Origin: Actinomycetota bacterium
GTDB taxonomy: Bacteria > Actinomycetota > UBA4738 > HRBIN12
Length of the DNA stretch: 28,476 nucleotides
Assembly: GCA_005883885.1 (NCBI GenBank)
Contig: VAYF01000057.1
Location: 1 to 28,476, forward strand
Direction: 5' to 3'
Positions 16,669 through 23,617 of this stretch are shown in pieces. Each line of letters begins with the position of its first letter. The first letter of the stretch is position 1. The notes beneath the pieces are model-generated. The model searched no databases, was not told the origin of the DNA, and worked only from the letters and a program-made list of their open reading frames with translations. Position numbers and translations under genes: made by a program.

Positions 16669-17963
16669 GCCCCCTCCAAGAGCGAGCCGAGCTCGTCCCG
16701 GGCTATCGACCGGTCGTCGAACGGCACGGCGGCTCCTGCCACCTCCTGGTACGGCTCGTGACCCTTGCCGGCGATCACCACGATGTCGCCGGGCTTCGCC
16801 TCCCGGACGGCCAGCCGGATCGCGGCACGTCGGTCGGGTTCGACGACGTACTCTCCGTCGCCCGCGACCGCGCCCGGGACGATCTCCCGGATGATGGCCA
16901 TCGGGTCTTCGGAACGGGGGTTGTCCGTGGTGATCACCGTGAGATCGGCGGACGACGTGGCGGCCCGTCCCATGAGGGAACGCTTCGCCCGGTCGCGGTC
17001 GCCGCCACACCCGAACACGACGATCACGCGGCCGGCGGCCAGCGAGCGTGCGCCCCGGAGCACGACCCGGATGCTATCCGGCGTGTGCGCGTAATCCACC
17101 ACCACCAGGAACTCTTGTCCTGCATCGATGGTCTCCATCCGACCGGGGATGTCGCGCACCTCCCCGAGCGCGTCGGCGGCCGTGTCGAGCGGGATCCCCA
17201 CCTCCCGGGCCGAGCCCATCGCCGCGAGGCAGTTCGACACGTTGAAGCCTCCGCGGAGCGTCGAGCGGACCTCCACCCCTTCCACCCGGAAGGAGATGCC
17301 GCGGGCATCCACAGCCACGTCGGACGCCCGGAGGTCGGCATCGCGATCGACCCCGAAGGTGACCACCGGGATCGCTGCACGCCCGATCAGAGCTCGTCCC
17401 GAGGGATCGTCGGCGTTGAGGACCCCCCGCGCAGCATGGCTCGGCGTGAAGAGGGCCGCCTTCGCATCCAGGTACGTCCGCATCGTCCCGTGGTAGTCGA
17501 GGTGGTCCGGGGAGAGGTTCGTGAAGACCGCGACGTCGAACACCACCCCGTCGACGCGCTGCTGCGCCAGTGCGTGCGACGACACTTCCATGGCGACCAT
17601 CCGGACCCCGGCCGAACGCATCCGCGCGAGCAGACGATGCAGGTCCGGCGCCTCCGGAGTCGTCCGGGCGAGCTCGACCGGGCTGCCATCGATCCGCGCG
17701 CCGTTCGTCCCGATGACGCCCGCTCGCGATCCGGATCCGCGGATGATCGCCTCGAGGAGATACGTGGTCGTCGTCTTGCCGTACGTTCCCGTGATCCCGA
17801 TCGTCGTCATCGCGTCGGCCGGCCGGCCGAAGAGCACCGAGGACATCGGCCCGATCGAGCCGCGTACCGACGGAACCAGGGCCTGCGGGGCGTCCACGGG
17901 GAGCCATCGCTCCACGACGATCGCGCCCGCGCCGGCGGCGAGCCGGTGAGCGAACGCCCGTCG
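16665..17963 (-). CDS. murE: UDP-MurNAc-tripeptide synthetase MurE, main part, out of frame with its N terminus
   Basis: MurE adds the third stem residue. This frame holds the end of the N domain (RAFAHRLAAGAGAIVVERWL), the P-loop ITGTYGKTTTTYLLE, PEAPDLHRLL, MEVSSHALAQQRV, NLSPDHLDYHGTM and VVDYAHTPDSI. DNPRSEDPMAII is the DNPR signature of meso-diaminopimelate-adding enzymes. The P-loop has Tyr where Asn or Ser is usual. No proper start fits this frame: a TGA lies at 17964-17966, and the first usable codon, GTG 17915, would remove most of the N domain. The expected start (ATG 18070, overlapping the ftsI stop) lies in another frame. About 85-110 bases seem to be missing near 17958-17965. The catalytic core looks fully conserved. 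Confidence 0.92.
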   Translation of the reverse strand, partial: RRAFAHRLAAGAGAIVVERWLPVDAPQALVPSVRGSIGPMSSVLFGRPADAMTTIGITGTYGKTTTTYLLEAIIRGSGSRAGVIGTNGARIDGSPVELARTTPEAPDLHRLLARMRSAGVRMVAMEVSSHALAQQRVDGVVFDVAVFTNLSPDHLDYHGTMRTYLDAKAALFTPSHAARGVLNADDPSGRALIGRAAIPVVTFGVDRDADLRASDVAVDARGISFRVEGVEVRSTLRGGFNVSNCLAAMGSAREVGIPLDTAADALGEVRDIPGRMETIDAGQEFLVVVDYAHTPDSIRVVLRGARSLAAGRVIVVFGCGGDRDRAKRSLMGRAATSSADLTVITTDNPRSEDPMAIIREIVPGAVAGDGEYVVEPDRRAAIRLAVREAKPGDIVVIAGKGHEPYQEVAGAAVPFDDRSIARDELGSLLEGA

Positions 17964-18070
17964 TCACCCCGTACCTCTGCTCGGACCGCGGCCGCCGCGT
18001 CGCTGAGCGTGACTGCGGGAAGGGGAAGCTCCACCGCCGGCGAGCCTACACGCCGGCCGGCGGGCGTCAT
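17964..18070 (-). pseudogene. murE: MurE N-terminal start fragment, frame broken after about 36 codons
   Basis: ATG 18070 overlaps the ftsI TGA as ATGA, the same coupling seen across this operon. The frame reads MTPAGRRVGSPAVELPLP and then AVTLSDAAAAVRAEVRGDD, which matches the first strand-helix of the MurE N domain (LSD, then xVRGD). After RGDD the expected segment with the conserved DSRxVxPGxLFVAxxG motif is absent. The frame continues as low-complexity Ser/Pro/Arg and stops at 17807. The sequence RAFAHRLAAGAGAIVVERWL, clearly the continuation of the N domain, lies in another frame. The neighbouring MurF keeps 29 residues between the equivalent points. Confidence 0.82.
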
Positions 18071-19773
18071 GGCACGGGCATCGCGTGCGGAGGGAGCGGA
18101 ACGGCGGGGGCCGCCTCGATCCCGAGCCGCTGGATCGCGTACCGGGCGACCTCTTGGAACACCGGCGCCGCCGCGACGCCTCCGTAGACGGTCCGCGGCT
18201 CATCGATGATCACAGCGACGACGACGCGCGGCCGAGACGCCGGCAGGAACCCGATGAACGAGGCGACGTACCTGCTGACGTAATGGCCATTCGCATCCAG
18301 CTTCTTCGCGGTCCCGGTCTTCCCGGCCACCTGATACCCAGGGATCTGCGCGGACACGCCGGTCCCATCTTGCACGACGTAGGCGAGCATCTGCGTCAGC
18401 GTCTGCGTCGTGGCCGGTCGAAGCACCCGCCGGGTCACCGCTGGGGGGGCATCGTGACGAACGCCGTCGGGGCCGATCGTGGCGTCGACCAGTCGGGGTT
18501 GTACCCAGGTTCCGCCGTTCGCGATCGTCGCGTACACGCTCGCCATCTGAAGCGGCGTGACGGCCACGCCGGCGCCGAACGAGACGGTCGCCCGGGTCAG
18601 AGGGGACCACGGCGACGCCGGCATCAACCCCGCCGCTTCGCCCGGGAACCCGATCCCGGTCGGGGTTCCGTACCCGAACCGAGCGAAGGTCTCCTCCATC
18701 GTCCGGTTCCCGGTCCGATCGGCGACGAGGGACGCACCGACGTTGCTCGAGTGCGCGATGATGTCGCCGAGCGTCATCGTCTGCGTGCCGTGGGGCTCGG
18801 CGTCGTGGATCGTGTAGCCCTCCACCTGGCGCGTTCCGGGGACCTGGAACCGATCCGTCGGCGTGACGGCACCCGATTCCAATGCCGCCGCCGCGGTGAT
18901 CGTTTTGTTGACGCTCCCCGGCTCCCAGGTGTCGGTGACCGCCCGGTTGACGAACCGCGTGCTGTCGGACGAGGCGAAGGAGTTCGGGTCGAACCACGGG
19001 TACGAGGCCATCGCGTAGACGTCACCCGTGTGCGGATCCAAGACGACGATCGTGCCTCCCTTCGCGTGGTTCTGCCGAACGGCCTTCTGCAGGTACTGCT
19101 GGGCCTGGAACTGGAGGTCTCGGTCGATCGTCAGAACGACGCTGCTTCCCGGCTGCGGATCCTGGACGACCTGTCTGCCGCCGCCGATCTCCTGGCCCTG
19201 CGCGGAGAGCTCGACGGTGCGCTCTCCCGGTGAGCCCGCCAACAGCTGGTCGTACTGGCGCTCGAGCCCGGTGGTCCCGACCCCATCGACGTTCACGAAC
19301 CCCAAGACCTGGGGCGCAACGGGTCCCGCCGGGTAGTAGCGCTTCACCCCCGGCAGCAGGCCGACGCCGGGCAGGTGGAGGTCCGCGACGTGCTGCGCGA
19401 CGTCGAGGCCGACCTGGCGTTCGATGTAGGCGAACGTTCCCGGAGACGACAGCGCAGCGCGGACGTCCCTCTGTTTGAGCCCGAGCACCGGTGCGATCTG
19501 CCCGGCTTCGGTCGCCGCATCGACCACGAGGCTCGGGTTCGCGTAGACGTCGCGGGCATCGAGCGTGAGCGCCATCGGCACGCCGGTGCGGTCGAGCATC
19601 TCGCCCCGCAGGGCCGGCAGCGGTTCGGTGTGCACCCGCTGGGTCGATCCGAGCTCCGCGTACGTCCCCGACTCGCGCACCTGGAGCACAGCGAGCCTGA
19701 TCACGATGCCGCCGATCGCGAGAACGACGGCGACGAGCAAGACGACCAGACGATGCACGGGCGGGCGCTTCAC
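18067..19773 (-). CDS. ftsI: Septal penicillin-binding protein, transpeptidase FtsI (PBP3/PBP2B class)
   Basis: FtsI crosslinks septal peptidoglycan as the partner of FtsW. The 568-residue product has a short cytoplasmic tail, one membrane helix at about 8-31, and a pedestal domain including LRGEMLDRTGVPMAL (55-69). The transpeptidase domain has the three active-site motifs: SVNK (Ser287 to Lys290, in WEPGSVNKTITAA), the SSN triad in AHSSNVGASL, and KTGTAKK in the third motif. The C terminus is unremarkable, with no PASTA repeats. GTG 19773 overlaps the stop of the FtsL-like gene as GTGA. The stop overlaps the proposed murE start as ATGA. Confidence 0.95.
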   Translation of the reverse strand: MKRPPVHRLVVLLVAVVLAIGGIVIRLAVLQVRESGTYAELGSTQRVHTEPLPALRGEMLDRTGVPMALTLDARDVYANPSLVVDAATEAGQIAPVLGLKQRDVRAALSSPGTFAYIERQVGLDVAQHVADLHLPGVGLLPGVKRYYPAGPVAPQVLGFVNVDGVGTTGLERQYDQLLAGSPGERTVELSAQGQEIGGGRQVVQDPQPGSSVVLTIDRDLQFQAQQYLQKAVRQNHAKGGTIVVLDPHTGDVYAMASYPWFDPNSFASSDSTRFVNRAVTDTWEPGSVNKTITAAAALESGAVTPTDRFQVPGTRQVEGYTIHDAEPHGTQTMTLGDIIAHSSNVGASLVADRTGNRTMEETFARFGYGTPTGIGFPGEAAGLMPASPWSPLTRATVSFGAGVAVTPLQMASVYATIANGGTWVQPRLVDATIGPDGVRHDAPPAVTRRVLRPATTQTLTQMLAYVVQDGTGVSAQIPGYQVAGKTGTAKKLDANGHYVSRYVASFIGFLPASRPRVVVAVIIDEPRTVYGGVAAAPVFQEVARYAIQRLGIEAAPAVPLPPHAMPVP

Positions 19774-20171
19774 GCGCCGAGCCCCGACGGCTCCGACGGG
19801 ACCCGGATGATCACCACGCGCTCGGGCATCACCATCCCTTCCTTCCGCGCCCATCCCATCACGCGCGATGGCGCGGAGGCCGCAGCCACGTTCTCGCGGA
19901 GCGACTGCTGTCGTTGGGTGAGCGAGCCGAGCTGCTGGCGAAGGGCGTCCGAGCGGAAGCTGGCTTGGACGGCGAGCGCCGAGAGGGACACGATCCCGAC
20001 CACCATCGCGGTCACGATGACGGCCGTCATGACCCAGAACGGGGGGGTCCCGCGGCGTGCCCGCGCCCGATGGTGCGGGGAAGGAGTGGTGCGCGGGCGC
20101 GCCGCGGGGGTGCGGGAGGGGTCCGCACGCTTCGGAGCCGGGGACATGAGGCTGCGTGCCGGGGCACTCAT
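19770..20171 (-). CDS. ftsL: FtsL-like septum protein
   Basis: The 133-residue product has a basic, Pro-rich cytoplasmic region of about 44 residues (ending [12 protein letters not shown]) and one transmembrane helix at about 46-68. A heptad-like helix follows ([19 protein letters not shown]), with a short C-terminal tail [11 protein letters not shown]. This is the architecture of FtsL/DivIC proteins, which pair with FtsB-type partners and FtsQ to activate FtsW and FtsI. Sequence conservation in this family is poor, so the call rests on architecture and on position between rsmH and ftsI. ATG 20171 overlaps the rsmH stop as ATGA and follows AGGGAGG. Confidence 0.82.
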   Translation of the reverse strand: MSAPARSLMSPAPKRADPSRTPAARPRTTPSPHHRARARRGTPPFWVMTAVIVTAMVVGIVSLSALAVQASFRSDALRQQLGSLTQRQQSLRENVAAASAPSRVMGWARKEGMVMPERVVIIRVPSEPSGLGA

Positions 20172-21055
20172 GCTGCCTCCCTGGCCGCTTCCCGGTGGGA
20201 ACGTTCGGCCGCACGCAGCTTGGCGCTCCGGGCGCGCGGGTTGCGCGCCCGCTCTGCCGCGCTTGCCACGAGCGGCTTCTTCGTCAGGATGTCGAGACGG
20301 TCGTCATCCCGGAACGCACGCTTCACGATCCGGTCCTCCAAGGAGTGGTAGGAGATGACGACCACGCGGCCACCGGGCCCGAGGAGCCCTGCCGCGGGAG
20401 GCAGGACCGCGGTGAGCTCCTCGAGCTCCCGGTTGACCGCGATGCGGAGCGCCTGGAACGTGCGTCGCGCGGGGTGGGGGCCCCCCGGGCGCTTCCCAAC
20501 GGCGCTCACGATGATGCCGGTGAGTTGATCCGTGGTTCGGATCGGACGGCGGCGGACGATCGCGGCTGCGATCCGCCTCGATCGCGGCTCCTCACCGAGC
20601 CGGTAGATCAGATCGGCGAGGTCCCGCTCGGGGAGCCCGTTGACCAGGTCAGCGGCGCTCGGCGCCGCCCCCCCGCTCCCCTCCCCCATCCGCATGTCGA
20701 GCGGCCCGTCCACGCGGTACCCGAACCCGCGCTCCGGACGGTCGAGCTGCATCGAGGAGACCCCGAGATCGAAGAGCACACCGTCGGCCCGGGTGCCGAC
20801 GACGCCCTCATCGACCTCGGAGAAGCGGGCTCCCACCAAGCGCACGCGATCGCCGAAGGCGCTCAGCCGCTCGCGAGCCACCGCCAGGGCTTCAGGATCA
20901 CGGTCGACGCCGACGAGCCGAGACACGCCGGCTTCCAGCAACGCCGCGGCGTGGCCCCCGGAACCGACCGTCATGTCGACGACGGTTCCACGACCGGCGA
21001 GGAGCTCGATCACCTCGGCCGTCATGACCGCTTCGTGTCCACCCTCGGTCGCCAC
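20168..21055 (-). CDS. rsmH: 16S rRNA (cytosine-1402-N4)-methyltransferase
   Basis: RsmH (MraW) methylates C1402 of 16S rRNA in the P-site region using S-adenosylmethionine. The 295-residue product begins [16 protein letters not shown]. It shows the SAM-binding [19 protein letters not shown] and [12 protein letters not shown], the family motif [30 protein letters not shown], and the late motif [18 protein letters not shown] followed by [23 protein letters not shown] replaces the more common GGGGH. GTG 21055 was chosen because it fits the family N terminus; only a weak GGGTGA lies upstream. The gene starts two bases after the stop of the small ORF at 21057-21176, so translation could be coupled to it. 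Confidence 0.94.
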   Translation of the reverse strand: MATEGGHEAVMTAEVIELLAGRGTVVDMTVGSGGHAAALLEAGVSRLVGVDRDPEALAVARERLSAFGDRVRLVGARFSEVDEGVVGTRADGVLFDLGVSSMQLDRPERGFGYRVDGPLDMRMGEGSGGAAPSAADLVNGLPERDLADLIYRLGEEPRSRRIAAAIVRRRPIRTTDQLTGIIVSAVGKRPGGPHPARRTFQALRIAVNRELEELTAVLPPAAGLLGPGGRVVVISYHSLEDRIVKRAFRDDDRLDILTKKPLVASAAERARNPRARSAKLRAAERSHREAAREAA

Positions 21056-21056
21056 G

Positions 21057-21176
21057 TCACCCGATGTGCCCGACGAGCAGCCCGAACGCGATCGAGGCGA
21101 GTAGCGTCAACGCGGTCATCGCGATCAACGACAGGCTCTGACGAACCTCGTCGCTCAACTTCCGTGGTTGCTCCAT
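21057..21176 (-). CDS. Small membrane ORF (39 residues) between mraZ and rsmH
   Basis: ATG 21176 is preceded by GAGGTAGGGA at good ribosome-site spacing. The frame encodes 39 residues: a charged start [17 protein letters not shown], then a hydrophobic helix (about residues 17-36) ending FGLLVGHIG. Its stop lies two bases before the rsmH start and its start 37 bases after the mraZ stop, so it fits the spacing of the operon exactly. I do not recognise the family. A single-pass N-in membrane miniprotein is the natural reading, and its expression would match that of division genes. It could also act only as a leader ORF that couples translation into rsmH. Confidence 0.65.
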   Translation of the reverse strand: MEQPRKLSDEVRQSLSLIAMTALTLLASIAFGLLVGHIG

Positions 21177-21213
21177 CGATCCCTACCTCTCTCGTTCCAG
21201 GGGCTGGCGGCGG

Positions 21214-21651
21214 TCAACCCGTACCCTTGCCCGGTTCAAGTGCTCCGGCCTGGTACGCGCCCGCGTGCGAGGCCTCGTAGCGTTCGTAGCTGGTGCGGTC
21301 CCAGATCTCCATCCGATCCCGCACCCCGAGCACGACGACGTCCTTATGGATCCCCACGCGGTCACGAAGGCGTTGCGGGATCGTGAGGCGACCCTGTCCA
21401 TCGAGCTTGGCTTCGTCCGACGAGCCGAAGAACAACCGCCCGTACGCGCGCCCGGCCATGTCGGAAAGGGGGAACGCTGCGACCTCCTCGGATCGGCGCT
21501 GCCACTCGGCGCTGGGGAAGACGAAGAGGCAGCCATCCTGGCCGATCGTGAGCCACGCCCCGTCGGCGAACGACTCACGGAACCGAGCCGGCAAGGACAC
21601 ACGTCCCTTCGGGTCGAGTTGGTAGCTGTGCGTGCCGAGCAGTTCGGCCAA
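21214..21651 (-). CDS. mraZ: Transcriptional regulator MraZ
   Basis: MraZ is a ring-forming DNA-binding protein made of two AbrB-like halves. It binds repeats upstream of its own gene and controls the dcw operon. Both halves show the signature: SYQLDPKGRVSLPARFRESF near the start and AKLDGQGRLTIPQRLRDRVG in the second half. I prefer TTG 21651 (protein starting AELLGTHSYQLDPKGR; 145 residues) because AAAGGGGAG lies five bases upstream and family members begin near there. GTG 21672 would add seven residues, and its codon lies within the last GTGG repeat of the operator. It is the first gene of the operon. Confidence 0.92.
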   Translation of the reverse strand: MAELLGTHSYQLDPKGRVSLPARFRESFADGAWLTIGQDGCLFVFPSAEWQRRSEEVAAFPLSDMAGRAYGRLFFGSSDEAKLDGQGRLTIPQRLRDRVGIHKDVVVLGVRDRMEIWDRTSYERYEASHAGAYQAGALEPGKGTG

Positions 21652-21668
21652 GCGTTCTCCCCTTTCCT

Positions 21669-21704
21669 CCACTTGGGCCCACGTTTATCCCACTCACACT
21701 CCAC
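21669..21704 (-). promoter_or_regulatory. Putative MraZ operator: four GTGG repeats at 10-11 bp spacing
   Basis: On the minus strand GTGG occurs at plus-strand positions 21701-21704, 21690-21693, 21679-21682 and 21669-21672, with steps of 11, 11 and 10 bp, three of them as AGTGG. Known MraZ operators are arrays of short GTGG/TGGG-type repeats about one helical turn apart, directly upstream of mraZ. Here the array starts in the promoter spacer and reaches the leader, which suits autorepression. Confidence 0.72.
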
Positions 21705-21713
21705 TCCCGTCAA
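21684..21713 (-). promoter_or_regulatory. Promoter of the mraZ/dcw operon (TTGACG-N18-GATAAA)
   Basis: TTGACG at 21708-21713 and GATAAA at 21684-21689 are 18 bases apart on the minus strand (GGATAA with 17 is an alternative register). Transcription would start near 21677, just before mraZ. Two of the four putative MraZ repeats lie between or over the boxes. The remaining 150 bases up to the HNH gene (21714-21863) show nothing recognisable. Confidence 0.55.
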
Positions 21714-21863
21714 CAAGAGTTGCGCCCGAACTGCTGTTCGAGCGCGACGCGAATGGCATCGAAGATCAAGAACGCCTCACCGTTCAGCGACCGTCACGCG
21801 TCGAGAGAGGAAGGCGATGATCGGATGACGACGCGCGGTCGGGACCCGGTCAGCCGGCGCCGT

Positions 21864-22346
21864 TCAGATCAGGTACGGCTCCCAGCCGGGCTCGACCTGG
21901 CCAAGGGTCAGGCGGAAGCCGTCCGACGGAGCGAAGGGTTGGCGATGCAGATGGAAACCCGCCTCTTGAGGCGTTCGGTCCATCTTCTTCGCGTTGCATC
22001 GGCGGCAGGCCGCGACCACGTTCTCCCACACATGGAGGCCGCCCCGCGAGCGTGGGAGCACATGATCGAGGTTCTCAGCCGCGGACCCGCAGTACTGACA
22101 CTCCCACCCGTCGCGGGCGAAGACCGCCCGTCTCGTGAGCGGCGCGTGCGCGCGGAAGGGAACGTGGACGAAGTGACGGAGCCGGACGACGGATGGGGCT
22201 TCCAATGCGATGCGCTCACTGTGGAAGATCGCGCCGTTCGACTGGACGACCTCGGCCTTCTCCTTGAGCACGAGCACGACGGCTCGCCTCGCGGGAACGA
22301 CCGCGAGCGGCAATTCGGTCGCGTTGAGCACGAGGGCGCGCCCCAT
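21864..22346 (-). CDS. HNH endonuclease family protein
   Basis: The 160-residue product begins GRALVLNATELPLAVVPARR, typical of a group of stand-alone actinobacterial HNH proteins. The HNH core is complete: CQYCG (Cys83, Cys86), LDHVLPRSRGG (Asp94-His95), WENVVAACRRCN (Asn109, Cys114, Cys117). The four cysteines probably hold zinc, and the fold cuts DNA in characterised relatives, but the substrate here is unknown. There is no Shine-Dalgarno sequence before ATG 22346. Instead TACACT lies seven bases upstream (22354-22359), so a leaderless mRNA is plausible. The gene stands alone between the dcw promoter and the divergent moxR operon. No methylase or other restriction partner is seen. Confidence 0.9.
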   Translation of the reverse strand: MGRALVLNATELPLAVVPARRAVVLVLKEKAEVVQSNGAIFHSERIALEAPSVVRLRHFVHVPFRAHAPLTRRAVFARDGWECQYCGSAAENLDHVLPRSRGGLHVWENVVAACRRCNAKKMDRTPQEAGFHLHRQPFAPSDGFRLTLGQVEPGWEPYLI

Positions 22347-22522
22347 GGCGGTGAGTGTACGCGCTGCAAGCGGTACGGCCGGCCCACTCGCCGAGTGAAT
22401 CACAAGGTTGTAATCTTCGCGGAGAGGGGCGGGGTGGCCGCGATGCCTGGAGTTGCGAACAGGGGCCGCGCGGGGCGTCCAGCGGTCCATCCCGCTCCTC
22501 CATCTCTTCCTCCTCCGATCTC

Positions 22523-22534
22523 GCACACGTGTGC
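22523..22534. promoter_or_regulatory. 12-bp perfect palindrome upstream of moxR, possible operator
   Basis: GCACACGTGTGC reads the same on both strands and lies 78 bases before the moxR start, in the 266-base gap between the divergent HNH and moxR genes. Its size suits a dimeric regulator. I could not place a convincing promoter beside it. An imperfect inverted repeat (AATCACAAGGTTGTAATC) lies near 22399. Nothing else in 22347-22612 can be named. Confidence 0.3.
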
Positions 22535-22612
22535 AGCGCGTCGTCGGTTCATGGTCCCGGGCTCCGGAATGCCTGGTCGGCCTATGGAACAGAACCAGCG
22601 GGGGGCCGTACG

Positions 22613-23617
22613 ATGAGTGTTCTGCCGAGCGGAGGTGTGGGGTTGGAGCTTCGTGAGCAAACGCGCGAATGGGAGAGCTTCGGCGCCCGCTTCCGACAGA
22701 TCGAAGAGAACGTGGAGCGCGTCCTCCGCGGAAAGAACGCGGAGATCCGTCTTGCGCTGGTAGCGCTGGTCGCCGAGGGACACTTGCTGATCGAGGACGT
22801 TCCCGGCGTCGGTAAGACGATGCTCGCCAAGTCGATCGCACGTTCGATCGACTGTTCGTTCCGCCGCATCCAGTTCACGCCGGACATGCTCCCGACGGAC
22901 ATCACCGGCGTGAACGTTTTCAACCAAGAGCGTGGAGACTTCGAGTTCCGCCCGGGAGCCGTGTTCGCGAACGTCGTGCTGGGGGATGAGATCAACCGTG
23001 CATCCCCCAAGACCCAGTCCGCATTGCTGGAATGCATGGAAGAGCGACAGGTCACGATCGACGCCGAGACGCACACCCTCGGGACACCGTTCATGGTGAT
23101 CGCGACGCAGAACCCGGTCGAACACGAGGGAACGTATCCCCTGCCCGAGGCACAGCTCGACCGTTTCATGATGCGACTGTCGATCGGCTATCCGAGCGTG
23201 CAGATCGAAGCGGAGATCCTCGAGACGCACAGCGCAGGCCAGCCTCTCGGTGTGATCAGCGCCGTGACGGATGCGCAGGGCATCGCCGAGATGATCGAAC
23301 AGGCGCGACGGGTCCACGTCGCGCCCACGATCCGCGACTACATCGTGCAGATCGTGGACGCGACCCGGAGCCATCCCGACGTCTATCTGGGGGGAAGCCC
23401 CCGAGCCTCGATCATGCTCTTGCGAGCAGCGAGGGCGTATGCGGCAGCCGACGAGCGCGACTACGTGATCCCGGACGACGTCAAATTGCTCTGCGTCCCC
23501 GGGCTCGCGCACCGGGTCATCGTGACGGCCGACGCGGTGATGACGGGCCGTTCCCCGGCGGTCGTGATCCAGGAGATCCTCGCGCAGGTGGAGGTCCCGG
23601 TGGCGGAGCGCTCGTAG
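22613..23617 (+). CDS. MoxR-family AAA+ ATPase
   Basis: MoxR ATPases are chaperone-like AAA+ proteins, usually encoded beside DUF58 proteins and often linked to maturation of enzymes or envelope complexes. The 334-residue product has Walker A in DVPGVGKTMLAKS (residues 62-74), the MoxR motif FTPDMLPTDITGVNVFN (88-104), Walker B in VVLGDEINRASPKTQSALLE (121-140), sensor 1 in VIATQNPVEHEGTYPLPEAQ, and the AAA lid domain. ATG 22613 is used because it gives a normal length. A TTG about 29 bases on, after GGAGG, cannot be excluded. The next gene starts immediately after the TAG stop, so the two are surely one transcript. Confidence 0.93.
   Translation: MSVLPSGGVGLELREQTREWESFGARFRQIEENVERVLRGKNAEIRLALVALVAEGHLLIEDVPGVGKTMLAKSIARSIDCSFRRIQFTPDMLPTDITGVNVFNQERGDFEFRPGAVFANVVLGDEINRASPKTQSALLECMEERQVTIDAETHTLGTPFMVIATQNPVEHEGTYPLPEAQLDRFMMRLSIGYPSVQIEAEILETHSAGQPLGVISAVTDAQGIAEMIEQARRVHVAPTIRDYIVQIVDATRSHPDVYLGGSPRASIMLLRAARAYAAADERDYVIPDDVKLLCVPGLAHRVIVTADAVMTGRSPAVVIQEILAQVEVPVAERS

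Noticed and set aside
19774..20214. In-frame extension of ftsI by about 147 residues
   Set aside because: It reads the FtsL-like gene in another frame. GTG 19773 with GTGA overlap gives a normal FtsI N terminus.
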